NCBI GenBank assembly: GCA_029260475.1
Contig: JAJDDE010000137.1
Location: 1-43,488, forward strand
Source of the DNA: Phycisphaerales bacterium
GTDB lineage: Bacteria; Planctomycetota; Phycisphaerae; Phycisphaerales; UBA1924
DNA length: 43,488 bases
Direction of reading: 5' to 3'
A model generated the notes under the pieces. It saw only the letters and a program-made list of their open reading frames with translations. It did not search any database and was not told where the DNA came from. Positions 8,678-17,054 of this stretch are shown here, piece by piece (the stretch's first letter is position 1; each line of letters starts with the position of its first letter). The position numbers and the translations under genes were made by a program.

Positions 8678-9727
8678 CTAGCCGTCGGCTTTGGGCTTGC
8701 GCCGGGCCTCGGCCTCGTCCTGCATCGCCTTGAGTTGGCGCATGATGTCGCTGAAGCCCTCGGGCGCGTCGCCGGTGGCTTCTTTGACCAGATCATCGTC
8801 GATCGCGGGTACCCGCTCGGGCGTCGCGTTGATGACGGTCACCGGGACCTCGACACTCTCGGTCGGCAGCTCCATTAATTCGAGGGCCAGAAGGATGTCC
8901 GCCTCGGGGATGCCCGCCTCGCGGAAGTCCGTGGCGATCTGCTCGGGCGTGCGACCCTGTACGCCCGGTGTGCCGGGGGCGGGCGTGAAGGGAGTGCGGT
9001 CCGCGTTCGATTGCGGCTCGCGCGGCGCCTTGGCGATGGTCACGCCCTTGGGAAACAGGTCGATCGCGATCGTCGCGCCGGAGCGGACGAGCACGACGCG
9101 ATTTCGCTGCGTGTCCACACGCGCGACGATCCAGGGCGTCTTGTCGTGCTTGGGGTCTTTGAAGAGTTCTCCCGGGCGGCGGGGCATCGTGGTGCCGCGG
9201 CTGGTGGACTGCACGAAGCCGATCCTCGCGATGGGTGTTCCGGCGAGGTCTCGGTGGATGCCCTTGAGCTCGAGGTTGTTCCGGGCGGCCTTCACGTCGT
9301 CGGGCAGGTCTTCCTCGGCGGTGAGTTGCACCTCGCCGTCGGGGGTTACCCGTGGTGTGTTGGCCTGTGTCGTGAGGTTGATCGGCAGGGGCGGGACATC
9401 GCCGGTCGATTCGGGGTTCACTGCGCCGCCCGTGTCGGCGGCGCGGCGGGTCCAGAACCAGCCCTCGTCGTCGAAGGGGTTGCTGGTGTTGAGCCGCGCG
9501 ATGCGTTCGGAGCGTTCCTCCATGCCGGGACGGTCGAGGCGCAGCACGACGGCGGACGGGAGTTCTTCATCGCCCGTGTAGGAGATGCTCGCACGCCCGG
9601 TGGTCCACGCGAGCGCGCACCAGCCGCCGGCGAGGAGGAGCAGCGCGAGGGCCGCAGGACCGGCGTAGGCCCCGGGTGTGGCGCTGGGCGGGCCGGGCGG
9701 CGCGAGTCGGGCGCGGGTGAGCTTCAC
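8678..9727 (-). CDS. GspC-like protein of a type II secretion/type IV pilus platform
   Basis: The last gene of a three-gene coupled operon. The 349-residue protein has one membrane segment near residues 23-43 ('PAALALLLLAGGWCALAW') and a periplasmic region with a homology-region-like domain around 'NNLELKGIHRD...PIARIGF...RPGELFKD...VVLVRSGATIAIDLFPKG', the pattern of the GspC/PilP HR domain that contacts the secretin. A long Pro/Thr/Glu-rich linker and a charged tail ('RQLKAMQDEAEARRKPKADG') follow. It starts with GTG, overlapping the stop of the preceding gene by four bases. No secretin gene is in view, so assignment rests on order and the HR-like segment. Confidence 0.62.
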   Translation of the reverse strand: MKLTRARLAPPGPPSATPGAYAGPAALALLLLAGGWCALAWTTGRASISYTGDEELPSAVVLRLDRPGMEERSERIARLNTSNPFDDEGWFWTRRAADTGGAVNPESTGDVPPLPINLTTQANTPRVTPDGEVQLTAEEDLPDDVKAARNNLELKGIHRDLAGTPIARIGFVQSTSRGTTMPRRPGELFKDPKHDKTPWIVARVDTQRNRVVLVRSGATIAIDLFPKGVTIAKAPREPQSNADRTPFTPAPGTPGVQGRTPEQIATDFREAGIPEADILLALELMELPTESVEVPVTVINATPERVPAIDDDLVKEATGDAPEGFSDIMRQLKAMQDEAEARRKPKADG

Positions 9728-10338
9728 GCGTTGCCTCCCGTGTCAGAGGCGGTGTCCGGCGCGGGTGTGATGCCCAGGGCTCGGATGGTGAGCGTGACGC
9801 TTGCGCTCTCGCGTGCCTGGGCGAGGCCGGGGCCCTGGAGCGTGAGTTCGGAGATGTGCGTCTTCACATCGCGGAGGTGCTCCACGCTGTCCACGAAGCG
9901 GTGCAGCGCGCGGAGGTCGTGCGAGGAGAGCGTGAGGCGGACCTCCAGCTCGTGTACGCGTGCCGACGACGGGGGCAGGCCCTCCAGCGGGCGGCTCGTC
10001 GAGCGATCGGTGCGGTCCACCTTCAGGTCGAAGGTGCTCGCGGCGTCCACGAGCATCGAGCGGAAGTCCGCGACCGCCAGTTCGGGCGTCGCGGCCTCGA
10101 TGGAGGCAGCCCGAATGTCCGTCCACTGGCGCTCGCGTTCCTGCAGGGCCTGCGTCCACTCCTGCTCGTGCTCGACGAGGGTGACGCGGTCTTCGAGGCC
10201 CTGCACGCGATCGGTGAGGTCGGTGGCGGGCGCTTCGTCGGCGGGGGCACCCTTGTCGCGGAAGGCATCGACGACGACGACCAGCGCGACGACCGCGAGC
10301 AGCGAGAGGAGCAGGGTGGTGCGGGTGCTGTCCTTCAT
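9724..10338 (-). CDS. GspM/PilO-like protein
   Basis: A 204-residue bitopic membrane protein: N-terminal membrane segment 'TLLLSLLAVVALVVVVDAF', a coiled coil (about 38-75, 'RVQGLEDRVTLVEHEQEW'), then a ferredoxin-like domain ('VHELEVRLTLSSHDLRALHR', 'SASVTLTIRALGITPA'). This is the architecture of PilO and GspM, which pair with PilN/GspL in the inner-membrane ring of type IV pili and type II secretion. Its ATG overlaps the upstream stop codon and its stop overlaps the downstream GTG, so the three genes are translationally coupled. Confidence 0.68.
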   Translation of the reverse strand: MKDSTRTTLLLSLLAVVALVVVVDAFRDKGAPADEAPATDLTDRVQGLEDRVTLVEHEQEWTQALQERERQWTDIRAASIEAATPELAVADFRSMLVDAASTFDLKVDRTDRSTSRPLEGLPPSSARVHELEVRLTLSSHDLRALHRFVDSVEHLRDVKTHISELTLQGPGLAQARESASVTLTIRALGITPAPDTASDTGGNA

Positions 10339-11579
10339 TTGGCGCCTCTCTGTCCCAGGCTGGTGCGCTGGGCGACGAGGCGGAACCGCTCGCCCGCGCG
10401 GTCGGGGACGGGCGCTGGGGGCATGCCGAAGCTGGCGCCGGTGAAGGCGCGGCTGGACTCGATGGCCCGGAGCACCGCGCGGGCGTCGGGGGCGACGCCG
10501 TTGATCTCGATGCCCTGCTGGGTCAGTGAGATGTCGTAGAGCCAGACGCCCTCGGGCATCGCGTCGCGGGCGGCCTGCAGGTCGGGGAGGGCGGGCGTCC
10601 AGGGGTTGATCGTCGGGGCGATCACGCCGTCGAGCAGCGTGTGGAGCGTGCGGGCCTCGTCGCGGAGCGCCGAGACGCGCCGGGCGTCGGGGGCGATCTG
10701 CTGCTCACGTGCATCGATCTCGCGGAGCAGGGCCTGCGTGCGGGCCTCGGGGGCTCGGAGCGCGAACCACATCAACACGCCCGCGACGAGCACGCAGGCG
10801 GCGGGCAGCACCCAGCGCGAGCGCGGCGCGGGCATCGCGCCCTGCACCGGGGCGGTGCGCGCACCGGCGACGGTGGGCGTGAGCGCACCCGCGAGGGCGA
10901 GCTCGGCGAGGGAGATCGCGCCGCTACCCCCCGAGGCGGTGGCCCCGGGCAGCGTGCGTGCGGGGGCCGGGTCGTCGTGGGTGGGTGAGGAAGCGATGTC
11001 TGTCGGCTCGCCGAAGCGGAGGGTGTGCTCGACGGTCTCGTCCGGGCCGATGGCTTCGAGCACGCGGCTGTGCTCGTCGCGCAGCCCCAACGCGGGCAGG
11101 CACTGCGCGGGCGCGAGGACGGCGCCGGGCGTGTGCCCCGTCGCGGCGTGCAGGTGCTCGAGCCACGGTCGCAGGGCGGCGGCGGAAGCCGCAACGAGCA
11201 CGCCCTTCGGGGTGGCGGCCTCGTCCGCATCATCCTTCGCGAGGTCCAGCAGGCCGACTCGCGCATCGTCGGGCGTCAGAGCGAAGAGGGTGGCGACGGA
11301 GGCGAGGACGTCGTCCTTCGCGCCGGGCCAGTTCTTGACGGTCAGGGCGAAGGGGCGCGGGCTCGCCAGCGACGAGGGGCAGACGAAGACGATCCCGTCG
11401 CCCTTCCTGATCGTCGGCAGCTTGGAGGCGAGCTGGCCCGCGGGCATCTCGAGGGCGCCGGGGATGGCCTCGATGAGCGACGCCTTGGCGCCCAGCGGCG
11501 TGTCCGTCACCGAGGCGACCGCCAGACGACCGGCGTCATCGGCGGCGAAACAGTGGATGGTGCGGGTGAGGTGCGGCAT
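10335..11579 (-). CDS. GspL/PilN-like protein
   Basis: First gene of the coupled operon. The protein (414 residues from this start) has an N-terminal cytoplasmic region resembling a degenerate actin-like GspL/PilM domain, a low-complexity linker, one membrane segment near the middle ('WVLPAACVLVAGVLMWFAL'), a coiled coil ('ALLREIDAREQQIAPDARRV') and a C-terminal PilN-type ferredoxin-like domain ('GVWLYDISLTQQGIEINGVA'). GspL bridges the secretion ATPase to the periplasmic ring. I prefer the ATG at 11579 because TATGAT (11590-11595) lies ten bases ahead; ATGs at 11594 and 11624 are in frame but the first lies inside that hexamer. It is divergent from the debranching enzyme gene. Confidence 0.68.
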   Translation of the reverse strand: MPHLTRTIHCFAADDAGRLAVASVTDTPLGAKASLIEAIPGALEMPAGQLASKLPTIRKGDGIVFVCPSSLASPRPFALTVKNWPGAKDDVLASVATLFALTPDDARVGLLDLAKDDADEAATPKGVLVAASAAALRPWLEHLHAATGHTPGAVLAPAQCLPALGLRDEHSRVLEAIGPDETVEHTLRFGEPTDIASSPTHDDPAPARTLPGATASGGSGAISLAELALAGALTPTVAGARTAPVQGAMPAPRSRWVLPAACVLVAGVLMWFALRAPEARTQALLREIDAREQQIAPDARRVSALRDEARTLHTLLDGVIAPTINPWTPALPDLQAARDAMPEGVWLYDISLTQQGIEINGVAPDARAVLRAIESSRAFTGASFGMPPAPVPDRAGERFRLVAQRTSLGQRGAK

Positions 11580-11627
11580 GCCTTGCTCGATCATACCGGC
11601 GCGATCCGCCCTCGCTTCACGCACCGG

Positions 11628-11633
11628 TAGGAT
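11628..11633 (+). promoter_or_regulatory. -10-like hexamer for leaderless debranching-enzyme gene
   Basis: TAGGAT ends eight bases before the ATG at 11642, with no ribosome binding site between. Confidence 0.4.
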
Positions 11634-11641
11634 GGCACGCT

Positions 11642-13603
11642 ATGGGCAACGCACAAGAGGGTGTGGGCGAGGTGTTAGGGGCGCTGCCGGTGGGCGGTTT
11701 CGTGCTGGAGGGGGATCGCCTTCGTGCCGCGGCTCAGGACGAGTGGCTGCTCACCATCGGCAACGGCGGCTTCGCGATGGGCTGCCCCACCGGCGTCCCG
11801 CATCGTCAGTACCACGGTCTCCTGAACGCCGCATGGCGACCACCGACCGGGCGGGTGCAGTGTGTGCACTCGATCGAGGAATGGGTGCAGGGCGCCGGGC
11901 CCTTACGTCTGGTGTCCTTCACGAAGCATCGCTGTGGCGTGGAGTGGGTGTACGAGGAGTGGGGCGTGCGCATCACGAAGTCGGCGCGCGTCGGCTGGCG
12001 GTCGAACACGGGCGCGGTGCGGTACCGCGTGGAGGCCCAGGCCGCGACGACCGTCGAGCTGCGCCCGAACATCACCCTCCGCGATATGCACCACGCGCTT
12101 GGCGAGACGGACCCGTCCCGGTACGACACGGCGAATGCGGACAACGGCGTGCGCGTGAGGGCGCAGGGGCACACGGTGGCCCTGCGCTGGGACCGGGGCA
12201 TCTACACGCCGGCCGAGCGACTGACGGAGCACCGGAGCTACCCGACGGCGCTCGCTCGTTCTGAGGAAGAAGCGTACGGCGAGCGCCTGTGGAGCCCGGG
12301 GACGCTTGCGGTGGGGTGTGACCCCGGCGCGACGGAGTTCACCATCGCGTACGCACTCGCGCCCGACGAACCGGACTTCGGTCTGTTCGATGCCAGTGAA
12401 CGCGAGGGACACCTTGACGCGACGTCGCGAGGCTTCGAGGGCGACGATCGCCTCGAGGTGCTCGTGCGGGCGGCGGACGATTTCCTCGTGGAGCGTACCG
12501 TCGGCGGGCGTTCGCTCAAGACGGTGATCGCGGGGTACCCGTGGTTCGGGGACTGGGGTCGCGACACGATGATCGCGTTGCCCGGGCTGATGATCACGAC
12601 GGGGCGCTACGTCGATGCCCGGGCCTGCCTCGAGACGTTCGCGGCGCACGAGAGCGAGGGCATGATCCCGAACCTGTTCGATGACGATGATCAGCCGCAC
12701 TACAACACGGTCGATGCGTCGCTGTGGTTCCTCAACGCCTCGCGGCAGTTGGTCGAAGCCAGCGGCGAGCCGGCGGGGGAGACGATCCTGAGGGCGTGCC
12801 ACGCGATCATCGATGGGTATCGCGCCGGCACGCGGTTCGGCATCGGGATGGACGCAGACGGCCTTGTCTTTGCGGGGGACCAGGACACGCAGCTCACATG
12901 GATGGACGCGAAGCGGGAGGGCATCGCCTTCTCGCCACGCTTCGGAAAGTGTGTGGAGATCAACGCGCTGTGGGTCAACGGGCTGCGCTGCGTGGCGTCG
13001 ATGATTGGGGACGACGCGCGAGCCGCGGAGTATCGCGAACTCGCCGGACGCGCAAGCCAGGCGTTCAACGCGGCATTCGTGCGCCCCGACGGCCTGGGTC
13101 TCTATGACCGGTTGGAGCCGGATGGGCACGGCGCGTGGATCGGTTCGGAGGAGATCCGCCCGAACCAGCTCTTCGCGGTGAGCCTGGCGCTCGGGCCGTT
13201 GGACGAGCGGCACTGGGCGTCAGTTGTTGACGTCTGCCGCGAGCACCTCTTGACGCCCTCGGGGATGCGCACCCTCTCGCCCGAGGACCCCGGGTACATC
13301 GGGCGCTTCAAGGGCGACATGATGCAGCGCGACGGGGCGTACCACAACGGCACCGTGTGGCCCTGGCCGATCGGTGCGTACTGCGACGCGGTGCTCCGCG
13401 TCGGCGGTCACTCCGAGGCGGCTCGCGACGAAGCGGCGCGCGCGCTGCGGGGGTTGGTCGATGACCTCTCGAGCGGCTGTCTCGGGCAGATCGCGGAGGT
13501 GTACGACGGGGATCCGCCGCGAGACCAGGAGGGGTGCTGCGGACAGGCGTGGTCGGTCGCGGAGGTGCTGCGGGTGCTGGACCGCGTGTCGCGCGCCGTC
13601 TGA
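11642..13603 (+). CDS. glycogen debranching enzyme, amylo-alpha-1,6-glucosidase type
   Basis: A 653-residue cytosolic protein of the bacterial/archaeal amylo-alpha-1,6-glucosidase family, which removes alpha-1,6 branch stubs from glycogen. The N-terminal beta domain contains 'EWLLTIGNGGFAMG' and 'YHGLLNAAW', typical of the family's N-terminal domain. The C-terminal (alpha/alpha)6 catalytic domain has 'GYPWFGDWGRDTMIALPGL' (about 299-317), 'EGMIPNLFDDDDQPHYNTVD' and 'SLWFLNA', with acidic catalytic candidates, and later 'RPNQLFAVSL' and 'YHNGTVWPWPIG'. Length is normal. Other alpha-glucan genes (GH57 at 20.5 kb, glycosyltransferase at 29.4 kb) are in the window but not adjacent. Confidence 0.92.
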   Translation: MGNAQEGVGEVLGALPVGGFVLEGDRLRAAAQDEWLLTIGNGGFAMGCPTGVPHRQYHGLLNAAWRPPTGRVQCVHSIEEWVQGAGPLRLVSFTKHRCGVEWVYEEWGVRITKSARVGWRSNTGAVRYRVEAQAATTVELRPNITLRDMHHALGETDPSRYDTANADNGVRVRAQGHTVALRWDRGIYTPAERLTEHRSYPTALARSEEEAYGERLWSPGTLAVGCDPGATEFTIAYALAPDEPDFGLFDASEREGHLDATSRGFEGDDRLEVLVRAADDFLVERTVGGRSLKTVIAGYPWFGDWGRDTMIALPGLMITTGRYVDARACLETFAAHESEGMIPNLFDDDDQPHYNTVDASLWFLNASRQLVEASGEPAGETILRACHAIIDGYRAGTRFGIGMDADGLVFAGDQDTQLTWMDAKREGIAFSPRFGKCVEINALWVNGLRCVASMIGDDARAAEYRELAGRASQAFNAAFVRPDGLGLYDRLEPDGHGAWIGSEEIRPNQLFAVSLALGPLDERHWASVVDVCREHLLTPSGMRTLSPEDPGYIGRFKGDMMQRDGAYHNGTVWPWPIGAYCDAVLRVGGHSEAARDEAARALRGLVDDLSSGCLGQIAEVYDGDPPRDQEGCCGQAWSVAEVLRVLDRVSRAV

Positions 13604-13625
13604 ATCGCCGCTCCCAAAAACGCAC

Positions 13626-13656
13626 AACGCCGGCGGTCCTGTGCGACGCCGGCGTT
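13626..13656. terminator. bidirectional hairpin between convergent genes
   Basis: AACGCCGGCG at 13626-13635 is the perfect reverse complement of CGCCGGCGTT at 13647-13656, with an 11-base loop. It lies in the 81-base gap between the debranching-enzyme stop and the H1-like protein stop and could serve both. There is no strong U-tract; an A-run at 13616-13620 would be a U-run for the minus-strand transcript, slightly beyond the stem. Confidence 0.5.
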
Positions 13657-13684
13657 GCGATGAGTGTTGCGTTGTCGCGCCTGA

Positions 13685-14755
13685 TCAGGCGGCGCGGCGA
13701 CGGGAGGTCGAGCGCTTGGCGGTGGTCTTGCGACCCGTGTTCGAGCGCTTGGTGCCGCTGAGACGGAGCTTGGGGCTCGAGGTCTTGCGAGCGGTCGTCT
13801 TCCGAGCGGCCGGCTTGCGAGCCGTGGTCTTGCGCTTGGCGGTCGTCTTGCGGGACGCGGGCTTGCGGGCCGTGGTCTTGCGCTTGGCGGTCGTCGAGCG
13901 GGTGCTCTTCTTGACGGCGGGCTTGCGGGCGGTGGTCTTGCGCTTGGTCGCCGACGCCGTCCGCTTGGTGGCGGGCTTGCGAGTGGTTGTCTTCTTAGCG
14001 CCGCCGGACACGGTCTTGCGACCGGACGTCTTCTTGGCGGTGGTGGAGGTGCGACGCTTGGCGGTCGTTTTGCGCCCGGTCGTCTTGGCCTTGGACGCCG
14101 TCGTCCGCTTGGTGGCGGGCTTGCGGGTCGTCGCCTTGCGAGCGGTCGTCTTTTTGGCGGTGCTCTTGCGGGCGGTGGTCTTGGCCTTCGAGGCGGCCGT
14201 GCGCTTGGTGGCGGGCTTGCGAGCGGTCGTCTTGCGGGCGGTGGTCTTGCGACCGGCGGCCTTCTTGGCGGTGCTCTTGCGGGCCGTGGTCTTCTTCGCG
14301 GTGGACTTGCGGGTCGTGGCCTTGGCCTTGGAAGCGGTCGTGCGCTTGGTCGCCGGCTTGCGGGCGGTGGTCTTGCGAGCGGTCGTCTTCTTGGCGCCGG
14401 TCTTCTTGGCGGTCGTCGAGGTGCGACGCTTGGCGGTCGTCTTGCGGACGGTGGCCTTCTTCGCGCTGGCCTTCTTGACGGCGGGCTTGCGGGTGGTCTT
14501 GCGAGCTCCGGTGCTCTTGGCCTTGGAGGCGGTGGTCTTCTTCGCCTTGGGGGTCGTGGTCTTGCGCTTCGCGGTGGTCTTCTTGGGGGAGGCCTTGCGG
14601 GCGGTGGACTTCTTGGTGGTCGCCTTCTTCGCGGTGCGCTTGTGGGACGCGGTGCGTTTGGCGGAGGACGTCTTGCGGGCGCCGGGCTTCGAGGCGGTGC
14701 GCTTGGCGCCCGACTTGGTTCGGGAACGCCCGGTGGTGTTGCGGGGGGTCGGCAT
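13685..14755 (-). CDS. histone H1-like Lys/Thr/Ala/Arg-rich repeat protein
   Basis: The 356-residue protein is made almost only of K, T, A, R, S, P and G, with no hydrophobic core, resembling the eukaryotic histone H1 C-terminal tail and bacterial H1-like (Hc2, AlgP-type) proteins that bind and condense DNA. A core unit beginning 'KPATKRT' occurs four times from about residue 133, spaced 32-48 residues, joined by 'KKTTARK', 'RKTTARK' and 'KSTAKK' pentad-like repeats. A less repetitive Arg/Lys end reads 'KTTAKRSTSRRRAA'. GGAG precedes the ATG by about nine bases. The DNA is itself repetitive, so copy number may vary or be misassembled. DNA binding is inferred from composition only. Confidence 0.85.
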   Translation of the reverse strand: MPTPRNTTGRSRTKSGAKRTASKPGARKTSSAKRTASHKRTAKKATTKKSTARKASPKKTTAKRKTTTPKAKKTTASKAKSTGARKTTRKPAVKKASAKKATVRKTTAKRRTSTTAKKTGAKKTTARKTTARKPATKRTTASKAKATTRKSTAKKTTARKSTAKKAAGRKTTARKTTARKPATKRTAASKAKTTARKSTAKKTTARKATTRKPATKRTTASKAKTTGRKTTAKRRTSTTAKKTSGRKTVSGGAKKTTTRKPATKRTASATKRKTTARKPAVKKSTRSTTAKRKTTARKPASRKTTAKRKTTARKPAARKTTARKTSSPKLRLSGTKRSNTGRKTTAKRSTSRRRAA

Positions 14756-15049
14756 TTGGATGCACTCCGTGGTTCGGCGGGTGGGGAGAGACTCGTCGGA
14801 GCGCCCATGCCGCCGTCTGTGTGGGTGGGGACGACCGCGCCACGATTGGCGGGTGCGTCCGTGTGTTGAAACGAGTTATCGTCGCTGAGGAAGTCCTCAA
14901 TTACTTTTTCTCGCGGACTTTCTTATCACGACGGTCTTTTTTTCTACTCCGGCGCAGTTTCTGCCGAGGGCCAGAGCGTTCGTATACTCCCGCCCGTCCG
15001 ATCAACACCGCCCTCCTGCACCCACGAGACCGAAGTAACGAGCCAGCCC
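14756..15049. promoter_or_regulatory. divergent promoter region of the H1-like and DAHP synthase genes
   Basis: A 294-base gap between two divergent starts. Its centre (about 14886-14956) is clearly AT-rich compared with the surroundings and contains the dyad TGAGGA-AG-TCCTCA at 14886-14899 and several T-tracts. TATACT at 14983-14988 is a good -10 element for the DAHP synthase direction, 61 bases before its GTG, but the matching -35 box is weak. Promoter(s) for the H1-like gene are expected in the AT-rich part; no specific box is assigned. Confidence 0.4.
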
Positions 15050-16444
15050 GTGCCCCACACGACAGACGATCAGAGCGCGCACACACCACCGACCGGGGGT
15101 GCCGCCGGGTGGTCACCCGACAGCTGGATGACCAAGCTCGCGGCCCAGCAGGTCCGGTACACCGACCGTTCCGCCGTCGAGCGGGCCGTGAAAAAGCTCC
15201 GCGACTTCCCGCCATTGGTCACCTCGGGCGAGGTGGAGCACCTGCGCGAGATGGTCGCCAGCGCCCAGCGGGGAGAGCGGTTCTGGCTGCAAGGGGGCGA
15301 TTGCGCGGAGAGCCTGGACGACTGCCGCCCCGAGCCGATCGCCAACAAGCTGAAGATCCTGCTCCAGATGTCCCTCGTGCTCGTTCACGGCATGAAGAAG
15401 CCCGTCATCCGCGTCGGGCGCTTCGCGGGGCAGTACGCCAAGCCGCGCTCGAAGCCGATGGAGACGCGCGACGGCGTGGAACTCCCGAGCTACTTCGGCG
15501 ACCTGGTCAACCGCATGCCCTTCACGCCCGAGGACCGCGAGCCGAACCCCCACCTGATGGTGCGCGGGTACCAGCACGCCGCGGTGACGCTGAACTTCAT
15601 CCGTTCGCTGATCGACGGCGGCTTCGCGGACCTGCACCACCCTGTTCAGTGGGACCTGGGGTTCCTCGACCACGCGGGGCTGCGGCCTGAGATGCGCCAG
15701 CAGTACCGCACGATGGCCACCGAGCTCGCCAACGCGCTGACCTTCATGGAGGCGCTGGGCGACAAGAGCGTGGACGAGATGGGGCGCGTGGACTTCTTCA
15801 CGAGCCACGAGGCGCTAAACCTGCTCTACGAGAGCGCCCAGACCAGGAGCGTGCCGCGGCGTGAGGGGTACTACAACCTCACGACCCACTTCCCGTGGAT
15901 CGGCGAGCGGACGCGGGCCCTGGACGGTGCGCACATCGAATACTGCCGGGGGATCAGGAACCCGGTGGGCGTGAAGATCGGGCCCAAGACCACGCCCGAG
16001 GAGCTGGTCGCGACGATCGACGCGCTGAACCCGAGCAACGAAGCGGGCAAGCTCGTGCTGATCACGCGTCTGGGTGCGGATCACGCGGCGAGCGCGGCGC
16101 CGAGGCTCATCGAGGCGGTGCAGAAGGCCGGCAAGACCGTCCTTTGGACGAGCGACCCCATGCACGGCAACACCCGCAGCACCCGCGACGGCACCAAGAC
16201 GCGCTCATTCGAGCACATCCTCAAAGAACTCGAAGCGGTCATCGACGCCCACGAGCGGGCCGGCACCCACCTGGGCGGCGTCCACTTCGAGCTCACGGGC
16301 GAGGACGTCACCGAGTGCACCGGCGGCGCCACGGGGCTCGCCGACGACGGGCTGGGCGAGAACTACCAGTCGCCCTGCGACCCGCGCCTGAACTATGCGC
16401 AGGCGCTGGAGATGGCCTTCGTGCTCGCGAACCGGATGGGGTGA
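15050..16444 (+). CDS. class II 3-deoxy-7-phosphoheptulonate (DAHP) synthase
   Basis: This enzyme condenses phosphoenolpyruvate and erythrose 4-phosphate, the first step of the shikimate pathway to aromatic amino acids. The 464-residue protein is of the plant/mycobacterial class II type, not the short class I type: 'FWLQGGDCAESLDD', 'RVGRFAGQYAKPRSKPMET', 'SYFGDLVNRMPF', 'DFFTSHEALNLLYE', 'YCRGIRNPVGVKIGPKT', 'DPMHGNT' and the metal-binding 'GVHFELTGEDVTECTGG' all occur in family order. The start is a GTG, with no strong ribosome binding site. No other aro gene is nearby. It is followed by a palindromic repeat element. Confidence 0.96.
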   Translation: MPHTTDDQSAHTPPTGGAAGWSPDSWMTKLAAQQVRYTDRSAVERAVKKLRDFPPLVTSGEVEHLREMVASAQRGERFWLQGGDCAESLDDCRPEPIANKLKILLQMSLVLVHGMKKPVIRVGRFAGQYAKPRSKPMETRDGVELPSYFGDLVNRMPFTPEDREPNPHLMVRGYQHAAVTLNFIRSLIDGGFADLHHPVQWDLGFLDHAGLRPEMRQQYRTMATELANALTFMEALGDKSVDEMGRVDFFTSHEALNLLYESAQTRSVPRREGYYNLTTHFPWIGERTRALDGAHIEYCRGIRNPVGVKIGPKTTPEELVATIDALNPSNEAGKLVLITRLGADHAASAAPRLIEAVQKAGKTVLWTSDPMHGNTRSTRDGTKTRSFEHILKELEAVIDAHERAGTHLGGVHFELTGEDVTECTGGATGLADDGLGENYQSPCDPRLNYAQALEMAFVLANRMG

Positions 16445-16451
16445 GGAGAGA

Positions 16452-16624
16452 GTGAGTAGGGAGTAGAGGAGTAGGGAGTATCGGGGAGGGGGGCGCTGCC
16501 ACTATGCAGTGCTTCGCTGCGTAGTGCGATAGCACAGCGGCATCATGCAGCGAAGCGCTGCATGATGGCACCGGGCTACGACTCTTCACTACTGACTACT
16601 CACTACTCACTAATCCCTAATCAC
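16452..16624. repeat. nested palindromic intergenic element with heptamer-like arms
   Basis: Fills the gap between two convergent genes. The outer arms, at 16452-16480 and 16596-16624, are imperfect reverse complements (about 24 matching positions with one single-base gap) and are built from GAGTAGG/GAGTAGT-like near-heptamers. Inside are two hairpins: an imperfect one (CACTATGCAG 16500-16509 with CTGCGTAGTG 16517-16526, one G-T mismatch) and a perfect one (CATCATGCAGCG 16541-16552 with CGCTGCATGATG 16556-16567, loop AAG). The second hairpin resembles an inverted copy of the first. This looks like a mobile repeat of the REP/BIME or MITE kind, or a strong bidirectional terminator. Confidence 0.75.
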
Positions 16625-16631
16625 CAGCGTC

Positions 16632-17054
16632 TCACGCGGCCTTCTTCGCGTCGTCGTCGTTGTCGTGCGCGTAGGTGCGCACGCGGTGGGGGGTGTCGGG
16701 TTTCTCGGTGAAGTCTTCGCAGTCGAGGTCGGCGACGACGCTCTGTTGCACCTTGCGGTACCCGAGGAGGCGGACGACCTCGAGGACGTCGGTCCATGTG
16801 GGGAAGGTCTTGCCGTTGGCCTTCTTGAAGGCGTCGATCGCCTTGACGAAGAGGAACTGCTCGGCGTTGTGCTCGCCCTCTTCGGCGGACTTGGTGAAGT
16901 CGGTGAGGCGTCGCCCGGGGCCGCGCCTGCGGTCGAGGTCCACCTGGCTCGGGTTGCTGATGGGGTCGTCGCGCCGATCGAGGCCGCAACGCCGGTCCAT
17001 GGAGGCGGCGGGGGCGTCGGGGTTGGTGGGCGTGTTCTTGTCGGCGCGGGGCAT
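16632..17054 (-). CDS. hypothetical protein with basic/acidic segments
   Basis: A 140-residue cytosolic protein of unknown function. The N-terminal ~45 residues are disordered and Arg/Asp-rich ('DRRCGLDRRDDP', 'DRRRGPGRR'). A compact helical region follows ('AEQFLFVKAIDAFKKANG', 'TWTDVLEVVRLLGYRKV') that could be a small DNA- or protein-binding fold, and the end is acidic ('DNDDDAKKAA'). AGGAGG five bases before the ATG at 17054 decides the start against an in-frame ATG at 17078. It is 79 bases behind the Asp-tail protein gene on the same strand, so the two might be co-transcribed. The motif 'TFPTWTDVLEVVRLLGYRKV' would be the best search query. Confidence 0.72.
   Translation of the reverse strand: MPRADKNTPTNPDAPAASMDRRCGLDRRDDPISNPSQVDLDRRRGPGRRLTDFTKSAEEGEHNAEQFLFVKAIDAFKKANGKTFPTWTDVLEVVRLLGYRKVQQSVVADLDCEDFTEKPDTPHRVRTYAHDNDDDAKKAA

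Noticed and set aside
13604-13684. Possible tRNA or small RNA at the hairpin after the debranching gene
   Set aside because: Only one stem with an 11-base loop; no cloverleaf or CCA-type acceptor end.
13374-14888. Plus-strand open frame of about 500 codons with Leu/Val/Arg repeats
   Set aside because: It is the mirror of the repetitive H1-like gene; its repeats only reflect that gene's DNA repeats.
16443-16625. Possible CRISPR array because of short spaced repeats
   Set aside because: Repeats are heptamer-like runs arranged as an inverted pair without unique spacers or cas genes.
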